Shown here piece by piece: positions 1 to 8,691 of a DNA stretch of 64,000 nt. This DNA comes from Burkholderiales bacterium C2. Lineage in GTDB: Bacteria; Pseudomonadota; Gammaproteobacteria; Burkholderiales; Burkholderiaceae_C. The translations under genes and the position numbers were made by a program. Positions within the stretch are counted from its first letter, which is position 1. Each line of letters opens with the position of its first letter. The stretch is from positions 62,001 to 126,000 of the forward strand of contig SCOI01000010.1 of assembly GCA_005503085.1 (NCBI GenBank). The letters run 5' to 3'. The notes beneath the pieces are model-generated. The model was not told the DNA's origin. It saw nothing but the letters and a program-made list of their open reading frames with translations, and did not search any database.

Positions 1-503
1 TTCCAGAAACTCGGCGCCAGGACCGAGTCGGTGCGTTCGAACAGCTCGGCCCGAAAGCGCGCCCGGCGCTGCCCGCCCACCTCGTCGGACAACTGCTCGC
101 TCTCCAGCGCCAGCAGCCGCGCCAGCTTCATCCGGGTGTCCAGCAGCTCGCTGCTTTTCTTCAACGCACGGCGCTGCTCGGCCACATCGCCGGCCTCGCT
201 GCCCTCGGCCGGCACCGGGCCGAGCTCGGCCAGACGCGCCTGCGCGCTGTCGAACTGCGGCGCCTGCTCCAGGGCAATCGCCTCGGCGCGCTGCTGCAGC
301 GTCAGCAGCTGACGACGAAAGTCGGCCAGCTCGGCATCGCCCAGCGGCTTGCCTTCACGGACATCGCCACCCAGTCGCTTGCGGATCTGCTCCAGCTGGG
401 TGCGCGCGCTGTCCAGGGTGGTGTCGACCGTGTCCTGGGCCCAGGCGGCGGCCGCGATCAGCAGCAGCCAGGCCAGCAGCAGTTTGTGCAGGGCGACTCT
501 CAT
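1..503 (-). CDS. DUF3772-type mechanosensitive channel protein, N-terminal part (truncated by window edge)
   Basis: Only the first 167 codons are in the window; the gene runs off the left edge. It starts with a signal peptide (MRVALHK, a hydrophobic LLLAWLLLIAAAAWA stretch, then AQD) followed by a long charged helical region ending in ELFERTDSVLAPSFW. That layout matches the periplasmic DUF3772 domain found at the N-terminus of large MscS-family channels, which release solutes during osmotic downshock. The ATG overlaps the stop of dusC as ATGA, implying translational coupling. The channel domain itself is not visible, so the family call rests on the N-terminal domain only. Confidence 0.6.
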   Translation of the reverse strand, partial: MRVALHKLLLAWLLLIAAAAWAQDTVDTTLDSARTQLEQIRKRLGGDVREGKPLGDAELADFRRQLLTLQQRAEAIALEQAPQFDSAQARLAELGPVPAEGSEAGDVAEQRRALKKSSELLDTRMKLARLLALESEQLSDEVGGQRRARFRAELFERTDSVLAPSFW

Positions 504-1450
504 GCGGCCTCTTTGATCGGCGCCCAGCCGAAGAACTCTCGCTCCAGCTGCCCGGGCTCGTTGATCGTGCGCACCCGCCAGTAGGCCTGCTCGGCCTCGG
601 GGTAGCGGCGCTTCAGATAGTTCAGCCATTGCTTGAGCCGGCCGGCTTGATGACGGGTCTCGACATGGCGGCGAACCTGACCCCAGAAGACCTCCATCAG
701 CGGCAGCAGCTGAGCCCAGGGCAGCGGCAGCGCTGCAGCGCTGCGTATCGCCAGCGCCAGCCCCGGATCGGCCACCATGCCCCGACCCACCATCAAGTCC
801 TCGCACCGCGACTGGGCGCGGCAGTTCTCGGCGTCGGCCGCGGTCCAGATCTCGCCATTGGCGATCACCGGCACCTGGACCGCAGCACGCACCGCCGCGA
901 TGCGGTCCCAGTAGGCCGGCGGCTTGTAGCCATCGGCCTTGGTGCGGGCATGGATCACCAGTTCCTCGGCACCGGACTCGACCATGGCCAGCGCGCAATC
1001 CAGCGTCTTCGAGTCGTCCAGATAGCCCAGCCGCATCTTGGCCGAGACCGGCAGATGGGCCGGCACGGCGCGGCGCACCGCACCGACGATACGGGCGATC
1101 AGCTCGGGCTCGTCCAGCAGCACCGCGCCGCCGCGATGGCGGTTCACGCATTTGGCCGGGCAGCCGAAGTTCAGATCGATGCCCTCGGGGCCCAGCGCTG
1201 CCAGCTTGGCCGCGTTCTCGGCCATGCAGACCGGATCGGAGCCCAGCAGTTGCGGCCGCACCGGCACACCGGCGGCGGTCCGGCTGCCATTGAGCAGCTC
1301 GGGCACGATGCGGGTGAAGACGCGATTGGGCATCAGCATGTCGGTGATGCGGATGAACTCGGAGACGCAGCGGTCGATGCCGCCGACGCGGGTCAGCGCG
1401 TCGCGGAGCATGTGATCAAGCAAACCCTCCATGGGCGCCAGCAGAATCAT
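500..1450 (-). CDS. dusC: tRNA-dihydrouridine(16) synthase DusC
   Basis: FMN-dependent enzyme that reduces uridine 16 in the tRNA D-loop. The 316-residue product opens with MILLAPMEGLLD, the FMN-binding start typical of Dus proteins, and has NFGCPAKCVNRHRGGA with catalytic Cys97. SAKMRLGY, the VIHARTK phosphate-binding strand, VIANGEI and GRGMVADP follow in family order. The short C-terminal helical domain (LKQWLNYLKRRYPEA) favours DusC over DusA or DusB. The start at 1450 was chosen because its ATG overlaps the stop of the upstream peptidase gene (ATGA) and gives the normal N-terminus; an in-frame upstream codon would add nine poor residues. Confidence 0.93.
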   Translation of the reverse strand: MILLAPMEGLLDHMLRDALTRVGGIDRCVSEFIRITDMLMPNRVFTRIVPELLNGSRTAAGVPVRPQLLGSDPVCMAENAAKLAALGPEGIDLNFGCPAKCVNRHRGGAVLLDEPELIARIVGAVRRAVPAHLPVSAKMRLGYLDDSKTLDCALAMVESGAEELVIHARTKADGYKPPAYWDRIAAVRAAVQVPVIANGEIWTAADAENCRAQSRCEDLMVGRGMVADPGLALAIRSAAALPLPWAQLLPLMEVFWGQVRRHVETRHQAGRLKQWLNYLKRRYPEAEQAYWRVRTINEPGQLEREFFGWAPIKEAA

Positions 1451-1944
1451 TGCGGCAGCTCCTGCTGCGTCAACCACAGCCGCAGATCAAACTCCAGCTG
1501 CCCGTAGTTCGGCTCCATATGCTGGCACAGCGAATAGAAAGCCTTGTTGTGCTCCAGCTCCTTGATATGGGCCAGCTCGTGGACGACGATCATGCGCAGG
1601 AAGTCGGCCGGGGCCTCGCGGAACAAGGTAGCGATGCGGATCTCGCGGCGCGTCTTCAGCTTCGCGCCCTGCACGTTCTGCGCGCGGGTGTGGGTGCCCA
1701 GCGCGTGCTGGATGATCTTGAGCTTGGCGTCATAGCAGACCTTGTTCAGCGGCTCGGCATTGCGCATGAAGCGTTGCTTCAAGTCCTGGGTGTAGTCGAA
1801 CAAGGCCTTGTCGCTGCGCACCTCGTGCGTGTCGGCATAGCGGCGCTGCAGATACTCGCCGAGCTTGCCGGCGGCTATCATGCCCTGCACCTGGGCCTGC
1901 AGCTCGGCCGGGTAGCCGGCCAGGTACTTCAACGGCGGGTTCAC
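1447..1944 (-). CDS. YgjP-like zinc metallopeptidase domain protein (M48/DUF45-like)
   Basis: A 165-residue cytoplasmic protein with the gluzincin motif HELAH at residues 122-126, then KELEHNKAFY supplying the third ligand region, and ending in the conserved FDLRLWLTQQEL. This is the YgjP/DUF45 family, whose physiological substrate is not established. The start is taken as GTG at 1944, which overlaps the TGA of the upstream M3 peptidase as GTGA and gives the family N-terminus (NPPLKYLAGYP). A further upstream in-frame start would add an Arg/Ala-rich extension inside the neighbouring gene. Both ends overlap neighbours by four bases, so it is translated as part of a peptidase-dusC operon. Confidence 0.85.
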   Translation of the reverse strand: MNPPLKYLAGYPAELQAQVQGMIAAGKLGEYLQRRYADTHEVRSDKALFDYTQDLKQRFMRNAEPLNKVCYDAKLKIIQHALGTHTRAQNVQGAKLKTRREIRIATLFREAPADFLRMIVVHELAHIKELEHNKAFYSLCQHMEPNYGQLEFDLRLWLTQQELPQ

Positions 1945-3812
1945 TGCAGCGCGGGCCTCGCGTAGTGCTCGCCGACCCAGCGCTCGAAGCGCTCGCACAT
2001 CGCGTCCTCACCCTCGCTGCTGTCGGCCAACAGTTCGGCGCCGTGAACGATGCGTATCGTCGCGTCCAGTGCCGGCAAGCCGGCTGCGGGTTCGCCGCGC
2101 GCGCTGGCCGCCGCCATGGCCTGCTGCGCCCGCGCCCAGGCCTCGTCGACCGACTCGTTGCAGGCCTCGGCCAGATAGCAGGCCGAGAAGCCCTCGCCGG
2201 TCAGGCGGCGCAGCGTGGCGTCGTGGTCGATGCTGTTGCCGGGCGCCCAGTAGTGCTCGGCCAACGCCGGGCCTATGGCCGGGTTGTCGGCCAGATAGCC
2301 ATGCTTGCGCAGGAAGTGGGCGCGGGTCTGGTAGACCGCCATATGGGCCAGCAGATAGCCCTGGTAGGAGGCGGCCGATTCCTGGTTGAGCAGATGAGGA
2401 ATCGCCAGCAGCGGCCGTGGGCCGGCGGCCACGCCCTGGATGCGCAGCTCGGTCGCGCGGGCCAGCGCCAGCACGGCCTCGGCCGTCAGCGCCGCATCGT
2501 CCATCGCATAGAGCGCGGCCTCGAAATAAGGCACGACGGCGATCGCGCGCTCGTCAAAGGCCCGCATCGGCTGCTGGCTGGCGATGCGCTCGCGGATCAG
2601 CGCATCGGGAATGGCCTCGCCGGCGGCATTGCGGGCATAGCGCTTGAGCCAGTCGGCGTCGTTCAAGAGGCTGTCGCAGAACATCGACTGCGTCTCGGCA
2701 TAGGCCATCGAGGTCGGCGCGAACTCCTGCGAGAAGCAGGGTGAGTTCTGCACCACATTGGCGAAGTGCGCGGCATGGCCGCCCTCGTGGAACAAGGTGT
2801 TGATCGCACGCAGGCCGCTGCCGACCTGGTCGGGCTTGGCCTCGGCGGTGAAATTGATCTGGCCGGCCACCCAGCGTCCCGCTGCGTCGACGTAGGCCGG
2901 GATCGGGCCATGGCAGAAGCCGTTCTGGTACTTGCCCTCGCGCGCCAGCAGGTCCAGCTGCATCGTGGCGCCGCGATAGCTGATGCCCAGGCGCCGGAAG
3001 CTCTGCACCCAGCGGCGCAGAGCCGGGCCGAAGGGCATGTACTCGTCCATGCGGCGCGCCACATCGCCGCCGCTGAAGTAGCGCAGATTCCAGGGCCGCA
3101 GCGCCGCTTCGCCATGCGCGGCGACCAGGGCCGCCAGGGCCCGGTCATTGGCGGCCTGCGTGCGGGCGACGAAGTCGTCGAGGATCTCGAACAAGGCCGC
3201 CGGTGTCATGCGCTCGTTCTTGCGCAGCTTCAGCTCGAAGTAGTTGGCAAAGCCGAGCGAGCGCGCGAAGCGGTTGCGCAGCCGCACCAGGTCCAGGAAG
3301 CCATGGTCCAGCACCCAGCGCTCGATCTCGCCATAGGCCTCGTAGGAACTGCGGCGCGCGGCCTCGCTGGGGTTGCTGGCCATATTGGTGGCCAGCATGC
3401 TCAGCGTGGCCACCTCACGCTCGCCGCGCTCATTCAGATGGGTGGGCGCGAGCTCTTTCTTCTGCGCGAACAGCGCGGCCTCGGCCACGATCAGCTCGCG
3501 CATCAAGGCCTGGCCCTCCGGCTTGTCGACAATATGGGCCTCGAACAGCGCCAGCCAGCCCTGCAAGCCATGCAGCAGCGCATCGCGCGCGGGCCCGGCC
3601 GGCTCGGCCTGCACGGCGGCCAGATGGGTGCGCGTTGCGGCGAGCCGCGCCGGGTCGGAGATGAAGTCCTTGTAACGCGCCTCGGCGGCCGCGAAGCCGG
3701 CGTGGTCCTCGCTGGTGGCCATATAGGTGGACCAGAACAGGTCTTCCTTGGTCTTGTGGACCTGCAGATAGTCGCGGTTGAGCGCGTCGAAAAACTCTTG
3801 GGCTTGCATCAT
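1941..3812 (-). CDS. M3-family zinc oligopeptidase
   Basis: A 623-residue cytosolic oligopeptidase of the thimet/PepF class, which cleaves short peptides. The zinc motif HEGGH lies at residues 342-346 in LFHEGGHAAHF, and the downstream MAYAETQSMFCDSLL segment supplies the third ligand, as in other M3 enzymes. The N-terminal helical half (MQAQEFFDALNRDYLQVHKTKEDLFW) is the lid domain. The start has two adjacent ATG codons with a purine-rich GAG a few bases upstream; either could be used. It is the first gene of the overlapping run M3-YgjP-dusC-channel. No signal peptide or membrane segment is seen. Confidence 0.88.
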   Translation of the reverse strand: MMQAQEFFDALNRDYLQVHKTKEDLFWSTYMATSEDHAGFAAAEARYKDFISDPARLAATRTHLAAVQAEPAGPARDALLHGLQGWLALFEAHIVDKPEGQALMRELIVAEAALFAQKKELAPTHLNERGEREVATLSMLATNMASNPSEAARRSSYEAYGEIERWVLDHGFLDLVRLRNRFARSLGFANYFELKLRKNERMTPAALFEILDDFVARTQAANDRALAALVAAHGEAALRPWNLRYFSGGDVARRMDEYMPFGPALRRWVQSFRRLGISYRGATMQLDLLAREGKYQNGFCHGPIPAYVDAAGRWVAGQINFTAEAKPDQVGSGLRAINTLFHEGGHAAHFANVVQNSPCFSQEFAPTSMAYAETQSMFCDSLLNDADWLKRYARNAAGEAIPDALIRERIASQQPMRAFDERAIAVVPYFEAALYAMDDAALTAEAVLALARATELRIQGVAAGPRPLLAIPHLLNQESAASYQGYLLAHMAVYQTRAHFLRKHGYLADNPAIGPALAEHYWAPGNSIDHDATLRRLTGEGFSACYLAEACNESVDEAWARAQQAMAAASARGEPAAGLPALDATIRIVHGAELLADSSEGEDAMCERFERWVGEHYARPALQ

Positions 3813-3845
3813 GGGAGGCTCTTGTGGAGACAGCCCCGTATTGTC

Positions 3846-4553
3846 TCAGGCATCGGCCACGGGCTTGGCCGCTACCTTCGCGCCCAGCACCTCGGAGCTG
3901 GTGACGCCCATCGAGACATAGAGGCTGGTCAGCCCGTCCATGCCGATCTCGGCCGGCCGCACCCACTCGGTGGGCAGGAACAGCAGGCCGCCGCCGACCG
4001 GCACCGGCGCGGTCGGCACGATCACCGCGACATAGGCGACCCCGTCGATCAGCACCGGCTCGGGATTGGACAGCAGGCCCAGCACCAGGGCCCCGCCCTC
4101 CGGCTTGACCCCGCCGAAATGACACCAGACCGGCGCCATCGAGCGCACGCCGGCCTCGTCGCGCTTGGACAGCATCTCTATCATGCGCTTGAGCAGGTCG
4201 TAGACCGTGCTGATGACCGGGATGCGCGCGATCAGCGCCTCGATGCCGGTCTTCAGCCGGCGCTGCAACTGGGTCTCGACCACGAGGCCCAGCAGATAGA
4301 TCAGACCCATCGCCAGCGCCAGCCCCAGCAGATAGGCCATGCCCTGCGATTCGATCAGACCCAGGGTCAGCAGTCCGATACCATGACCCAGCCAGCTGTC
4401 CGGGCCGATGAAGCTCAGCAGCATCGATCCCACCCAGCCGATCAAGGCCAAGGTGGCCAGCAGCGGCAGCACGGTCAGGAAACCGGTGACAAAGGTGCGC
4501 AGCACATGGCGGCGCGCTTCGGTAGCAAAAAAGGTCTTCGGGGTTTCGTTCAT
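3846..4553 (-). CDS. DUF502 family membrane protein
   Basis: A 235-residue inner-membrane protein of the DUF502 family, function unknown. Two hydrophobic segments are clear (FVTGFLTVLPLLATLALIGWV near residues 20-42 and YLLGLALAMGLIYLLGLVV near 73-92). A conserved soluble part follows, with the signature RIPVISTVYDLLKRM and FLPTEWVRPAEIGMDGLTSLYVSMG. Length and motif order match the family. The gap to the downstream M3 gene is 33 bases, so co-transcription is possible. It is divergent from the ferredoxin gene. Confidence 0.88.
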   Translation of the reverse strand: MNETPKTFFATEARRHVLRTFVTGFLTVLPLLATLALIGWVGSMLLSFIGPDSWLGHGIGLLTLGLIESQGMAYLLGLALAMGLIYLLGLVVETQLQRRLKTGIEALIARIPVISTVYDLLKRMIEMLSKRDEAGVRSMAPVWCHFGGVKPEGGALVLGLLSNPEPVLIDGVAYVAVIVPTAPVPVGGGLLFLPTEWVRPAEIGMDGLTSLYVSMGVTSSEVLGAKVAAKPVADA

Positions 4554-4590
4554 GGCGCTCTGACGGTCGGGGAGCAGGCATCATGCCAGC

Positions 4591-4896
4591 ATGACTGCTG
4601 CATTCCCGGTCGAGATCCGGCCGCAGGGCTGGCAATTCGATGCCGCGCCCGAACAAACCCTGCTGCTGGCCGCGCTGGAGATGGGCCTGCGCATGCCCCA
4701 TTCCTGCCGCAACGGCACATGCCGGGCCTGCATCGCCCGCCTGCTGGACGGGCAGATCGACTACCGCATCGAATGGCCCGGGCTGAGCCGCGAGGAGAAG
4801 GCCGAGGGCTGGATACTGCCTTGTGTGGCCTGCGCGCGCAGCGCGCTGACGCTGGAGGCGCCGGCCACCGTCAATCTGTTCGATGCCCCGCTGTAG
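4591..4896 (+). CDS. Plant-type [2Fe-2S] ferredoxin
   Basis: A 101-residue small electron carrier. Cluster ligands are Cys39, Cys44 and Cys47 in SCRNGTCRACIA and Cys78 in LPCVACARS, the spacing of adrenodoxin/plant-type [2Fe-2S] domains. An additional Cys81 is present. There is no reductase domain attached, so the redox partner is not shown by the sequence. It is short for the family but complete, ending in a VNLFDAPL tail. It stands alone between a divergent DUF502 gene and a chemoreceptor. Confidence 0.85.
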   Translation: MTAAFPVEIRPQGWQFDAAPEQTLLLAALEMGLRMPHSCRNGTCRACIARLLDGQIDYRIEWPGLSREEKAEGWILPCVACARSALTLEAPATVNLFDAPL

Positions 4897-4993
4897 CGCC
4901 GGACTACCCTCTGGTTAACCCTTTGTTCCGCCGATCGAAGCGGCGGCGGCTGGGTCAGCATCGCGGTATTCAAACCCCGCCCCTGCCCCTCCC

Positions 4994-6538
4994 ATGCTCA
5001 AACTCAACAATTGGCGCCTGCGCACCCGCGTGCTGGCCGGCTTTGCCCTGGTCATCCTGCTGATGATGGTGGCCTCCACCGTCGGCATCGTGCGGGTCGC
5101 GATGCTGAACCAGCGCATCGAGCGTCTGGTCGAGGTCGATATGCAGGCGCTGGATCTGTCACGCCAATGGGCCGGTATGAGCGAGGGCAGCATCCAGCGC
5201 CGCATCGTCTCGATGGCGGTCGATGACGAGGTCTTCGTCAAGGCGCTGACGCGTCGCTCCAAGGAAGTGTCCGAGCGCATCGACAAGGTCCAGGCCGAGC
5301 TCGACAAGATCAGCAAGACGCCCGAGGCCGACCGGTTGACCGATGTGATCGCCGAGACGCGCAAGAAATACCAGGCCTCGCGCGAGGACCTGATGAAGCT
5401 GAAGAAGGCCGGCGAGAACATCCAGGCCCGCGTCGCGGCCGAGCTGATCCCGGCGATGGAGACCTATCTGGCGGCCATCAACAGCTATGCCGACTACACC
5501 CGCGAGGTGCTGCAGACCGCGCGCCGCGAGGCCGAGGCCGAGGCCCAGACCACCCGCCAACTGGTGACCGGCCTGATGCTGCTGGCCGTGCTGCTGGGCC
5601 TGGGCGTGGCGGTGGCCATCACCCGCTCGGTGACCGCGCCGCTGGCCCGGGCGCAGAGCCTGACCCGGGCCATTGCCGAGGGCGACCTGACCGCGACCAC
5701 GCGCGCCGAGGGCCGTGACGAGCTGGCCGAGCTCAATGGCGCGCTACTCCATATGCAGGGCAGCCTGTCGACGACCATCACCGGCGTGCGCCGCGCGGCC
5801 GAGCAGGTGCGGCTGGCCTCCACCGAGATCGCCAGCGGCAATCTGGACCTGTCCAACCGCACCGAGCAGGCCGCCAGCAGCCTGGAGCAGACCGGCGCCG
5901 CGATGGCCCAACTGGGCGAAGGCGTCAAGCTCAATGCCGAGGCGGCGCGCCAGGCCGACGGCCTGGCCAAGACAGCCTCGGACGTAGCCGGCCGCGGCGG
6001 CGCAATGGTCGAGCAGGTCATCAGCACGATGAGCGAGATCCAGCAATCGTCCAGCAAGATCGCCGACATCATCGGCGTGATCGACGGCATCGCCTTCCAG
6101 ACCAACATCCTGGCGCTGAACGCGGCGGTGGAAGCCGCCCGCGCCGGCGAGCAGGGCCGCGGCTTCGCGGTGGTGGCCAGCGAGGTGCGCGCGCTGGCAC
6201 AGCGCAGCGCCCAGGCGGCGCGCGAGATCAAGACCCTGATCTCGGCCTCGGTCGAGCGGGTCGAGGGCGGCAGCCGCCTGGTCGGCGAAACCGGCAGCAC
6301 CATGCGCGAGGTGGTCGACAGCGTCAAGCGCGTGACCGACATCATCGGCGAGATCTCCAGTTCCAGCGCCAACCAGGCCCTGACCCTGTCCGAGATCGGC
6401 CAGGCCGTGCATCAGCTGGACCAGATGACGCAGCAGAACGCCGCGCTGGTCGAGCAGTCGGCCTCGGCGGCCGAGAGCCTGAAGGACCAGGCCGCGCAGC
6501 TGGTGGATGCGGTGGCCAGTTTCCGGCTGCGCGCCTGA
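4994..6538 (+). CDS. Methyl-accepting chemotaxis protein, transmembrane
   Basis: A 514-residue chemoreceptor. The first transmembrane helix lies near residues 13-34 (VLAGFALVILLMMVASTVGIV), followed by a periplasmic helical domain of about 160 residues resembling the four-helix-bundle (4HB) sensor. A second membrane helix (LVTGLMLLAVLLGLGVAVAI) leads to a HAMP linker (RSVTAPLARAQSLTRAIAEGDL). The cytoplasmic signalling coil has the hairpin tip GIAFQTNILALNAAVEAARAG, which contacts CheA and CheW. There is no C-terminal NWETF-type CheR tether. About 57 bases upstream, GCCGATCG (4930-4937) resembles a FliA -10 element, but the matching -35 is poor. The ligand cannot be predicted. Confidence 0.93.
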   Translation: MLKLNNWRLRTRVLAGFALVILLMMVASTVGIVRVAMLNQRIERLVEVDMQALDLSRQWAGMSEGSIQRRIVSMAVDDEVFVKALTRRSKEVSERIDKVQAELDKISKTPEADRLTDVIAETRKKYQASREDLMKLKKAGENIQARVAAELIPAMETYLAAINSYADYTREVLQTARREAEAEAQTTRQLVTGLMLLAVLLGLGVAVAITRSVTAPLARAQSLTRAIAEGDLTATTRAEGRDELAELNGALLHMQGSLSTTITGVRRAAEQVRLASTEIASGNLDLSNRTEQAASSLEQTGAAMAQLGEGVKLNAEAARQADGLAKTASDVAGRGGAMVEQVISTMSEIQQSSSKIADIIGVIDGIAFQTNILALNAAVEAARAGEQGRGFAVVASEVRALAQRSAQAAREIKTLISASVERVEGGSRLVGETGSTMREVVDSVKRVTDIIGEISSSSANQALTLSEIGQAVHQLDQMTQQNAALVEQSASAAESLKDQAAQLVDAVASFRLRA

Positions 6539-6553
6539 ACTGTCCCTGTGAAC

Positions 6554-6605
6554 TGTGGACAAGTCCGTGCACAGCCTGCGCACGCCGGCGCCAAGTGATT
6601 GATTT
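6554..6605 (-). repeat. Solitary copy of the A-box / DnaA-box-like composite element
   Basis: Read on the minus strand this has AAATCAATCACTT (6593-6605), then 30 bases, then TTGTCCACA (6554-6562). Immediately beyond it is a partial inverted partner GGGACA. The two motifs, their order and the 30-base gap match the A-B pairs in the array at 9646-10334. It sits between the chemoreceptor and the acyltransferase gene. Confidence 0.6.
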
Positions 6606-6685
6606 CACAGGCTTTGCGCTAGTCTGCTCAATAAAAGTGCACAGGCGTAGGACAATCGCTGGCTTTGCCGGGATCACGGCTCCTC

Positions 6686-7276
6686 ATGCACCGCACGATC
6701 TTCACCACGCCTGTCGTCAACACCGCGCTGCGCGCCCTGTCTCTGGCATGGCTGAGGCTGCGCGGCTGGAAGCTTGCCGGCGCGCTGCCGGCCGAGCAGC
6801 CCAAATGCGTGCTGATTGCCGCACCGCACACCAGCAACTGGGACCTGCCCTACACGCTGATGGTGGCGTTCGCGCTGCGTCTGAACATCTACTGGATGGG
6901 CAAGCAGCAGATTTTTCGCTGGCCGTTTGGCGGCCTGATGCGCTGGCTGGGCGGCATCGCGGTGAACCGCGAGCAGTCCAGCAATCTGGTGGCCGCCTCG
7001 GCCGAGGCGCTGCGCCGGGCCGATGGGCCGGTGCAGCTGATCGTGCCGCCCGAGGGCACGCGCAGCAAGACGCGCTACTGGAAGACCGGCTTCTACTGGA
7101 TCGCCCACCAGGCCCAGGTGCCCATCGTGATGGCTTATATGGACTACCCGCGCAAGCTCAGCGGCCTCGGGCCGGTATTCACGCCCAGCGGCGATGTCGA
7201 GGCCGATATGCGCAAGATCAAGACCTACTACGCCCAGTTCAAGGGCAAGAACTGGCAGCAATTCGACCATGAGTGA
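6686..7276 (+). CDS. Lysophospholipid acyltransferase family protein
   Basis: A 196-residue PlsC-like acyltransferase, expected to move a fatty acyl chain onto a lysophospholipid-type acceptor. The catalytic HX4D box is His48-Asp53 in APHTSNWD, and the acceptor-binding PPEGTRSK motif follows. There is no long membrane helix beyond a weak N-terminal one. The ATG at 6686 was preferred over an in-frame TTG seven codons upstream. Its stop overlaps the start of the next gene by eight bases. The precise substrate cannot be decided from sequence. Confidence 0.85.
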   Translation: MHRTIFTTPVVNTALRALSLAWLRLRGWKLAGALPAEQPKCVLIAAPHTSNWDLPYTLMVAFALRLNIYWMGKQQIFRWPFGGLMRWLGGIAVNREQSSNLVAASAEALRRADGPVQLIVPPEGTRSKTRYWKTGFYWIAHQAQVPIVMAYMDYPRKLSGLGPVFTPSGDVEADMRKIKTYYAQFKGKNWQQFDHE

Positions 7277-7511
7277 CGCGCCCAACAAGGATCCGCTGCA
7301 AGGCAAGACCCTGGAGATGATCGTCACCGCGCTGGCCGACTATTTCGGCTGGCAGGAGCTTGGTGAGCGCATCGCGATCCGCTGCTTCCAGAGCGATCCC
7401 AGCGTGGCCTCCAGCCTGAAGTTCCTGCGCAAGACACCCTGGGCGCGCGCCAAGGTCGAGAGCCTCTACCTCTTCATGCTGCGCGAGCAGGCCCGCCACC
7501 GGCAGGCCTGA
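7269..7511 (+). CDS. VF530 family (DUF2132) small DNA-binding-like protein
   Basis: An 80-residue protein with the family signature: [45 protein letters not shown] and KVESLYLF. The VF530 family is known structurally as a small helical fold with a proposed DNA-binding role; its cellular function is unknown. It begins inside the end of the acyltransferase gene (eight-base overlap), suggesting coupled translation. It ends 21 bases from the convergent minE gene. Confidence 0.85.
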   Translation: MSDAPNKDPLQGKTLEMIVTALADYFGWQELGERIAIRCFQSDPSVASSLKFLRKTPWARAKVESLYLFMLREQARHRQA

Positions 7512-7528
7512 GGCCGCTTCGGTGGCCT
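7511..7528. terminator. UUCG-capped hairpin between convergent VF530 gene and minE
   Basis: Seven-base arms, 7511-7517 and 7522-7528 (one G-U pair), enclose a TTCG tetraloop closed by C-G, an exceptionally stable loop. It starts at the stop codon of the VF530 gene and lies just after minE on the other strand. No T-run follows on either side, so termination is inferred from position and stability. Confidence 0.45.
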
Positions 7529-7532
7529 GGAT

Positions 7533-7796
7533 TCAAGCTCGATTCGGCTCGGGCAGCTCGATCTTGACTTCGAGCACCTCGAAGTTGCCCTCGCGCTCCA
7601 TATGCACCTTGATGTCGTCCGGATTGATGGAGACGTACTTCGAGATCACCGCGACCAGCTCGCGCTGCAGCTGGGGCAGGTAATCGGGGCTGGTGCTGCG
7701 GCCGTTGCGCTCATGCGCCAGGATCAGCTGCAGCCGCTCCTTGGCGACGCTGGCGGTGTTCTTTTTCTCACCGAGGAAGAAGGACAGGAATCCCAT
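7533..7796 (-). CDS. minE: Cell division topological specificity factor MinE
   Basis: An 87-residue partner of MinD that stimulates its ATPase and sweeps MinCD away from midcell. The N-terminal [30 protein letters not shown] contains the membrane-targeting and MinD-binding helix. The C-terminal part ([29 protein letters not shown]) is the dimerising topology domain. The ATG at 7796 gives the family N-terminus; an earlier in-frame start is rejected. It is the last gene of minC-minD-minE, 11 bases after minD. Confidence 0.97.
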   Translation of the reverse strand: MGFLSFFLGEKKNTASVAKERLQLILAHERNGRSTSPDYLPQLQRELVAVISKYVSINPDDIKVHMEREGNFEVLEVKIELPEPNRA

Positions 7797-7807
7797 CGTG
7801 GCCTCCC

Positions 7808-8623
7808 TCACTTGCTGCCGAACAGGCGTTTGAAGAAGCCGGGCTTGACCGCCTCGATGAAGCGCATCGGCTTGTCCTCGCCCAGGAAGCGCGCCACCAC
7901 ATCGGCATAGGCCTCGGCCACCTCGCTGCCCTTCATATGGATGGCAGGCAGACCCTGGTTGGAGGCCTGCAGCACCACCTCGGACTCGGGAATCACGCCG
8001 ATCAGCGGCGTGCGCAGGATCTCGTGTATGTCTTCCAGCGACAGCATCTGGCCGCCCTCGACCCGGCTGGGGTTGTAGCGCGTGATCAGCAGATGCTCCT
8101 TGATCGGCTCCTTGCCCTCGATCGCGCGCTTGGTCTTGCTGTTGAGCATGCCCAGGATGCGGTCGGAATCGCGCACCGAGGAGACCTCGGGATTGGTCAC
8201 GACCAGTGCCTCGTCGGCGAAGTGCATGGCCATCAGCGCGCCGGTCTCGATGCCGGCCGGCGAGTCGCAGATGATGTAGTCGAACTCCATCGCCTTGAGC
8301 TCTTCGAGCACGCGCTCGACGCCCTCCTGCTTCAGCGCGTCCTTGTCGCGGGTCTGCGAGGCGGCCAGGATGAAGAGCTTGTCGAGCTGCTTGTCCTTGA
8401 TCAGGGCCTGGCTCAGCTTGATCTCGTCATTGATGACATTGATCAGGTCATAGACCACGCGGCGCTCGCAACCCATGATCAGGTCGAGATTGCGCAGGCC
8501 CACGTCGAAATCGATCACCACCGTCTTGTAGCCGCGCAGGGCCAGGCCGGTTGCAAAGCTGGCGCTGGTGGTGGTCTTGCCGACCCCACCCTTGCCGGAA
8601 GTCACTACGACGATCTTGCTCAT
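7808..8623 (-). CDS. minD: Septum site-determining ATPase MinD
   Basis: A 271-residue membrane-cycling ATPase that recruits MinC to the poles. The deviant Walker A motif [10 protein letters not shown] has signature Lys11 and catalytic Lys16; [17 protein letters not shown] and CDSPAGIE follow. The C-terminus ends in an amphipathic helix, [17 protein letters not shown], the membrane-targeting sequence. Length and motifs are fully standard, in contrast to the degenerate FlhG-like relative at 48398-49204. Confidence 0.98.
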   Translation of the reverse strand: MSKIVVVTSGKGGVGKTTTSASFATGLALRGYKTVVIDFDVGLRNLDLIMGCERRVVYDLINVINDEIKLSQALIKDKQLDKLFILAASQTRDKDALKQEGVERVLEELKAMEFDYIICDSPAGIETGALMAMHFADEALVVTNPEVSSVRDSDRILGMLNSKTKRAIEGKEPIKEHLLITRYNPSRVEGGQMLSLEDIHEILRTPLIGVIPESEVVLQASNQGLPAIHMKGSEVAEAYADVVARFLGEDKPMRFIEAVKPGFFKRLFGSK

Positions 8624-8691
8624 CGATTCAAGTCCTTTTCAACATTCAAAAGGGTCAGGTCTTGCCTGGCCCGGAAGATTCTCAACATCCA

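Noticed and set aside
4930-4937. A full FliA promoter before the first chemoreceptor
   Set aside because: GCCGATCG is a fair -10, but the -35 at the correct distance does not match, so it is mentioned only in the gene entry.
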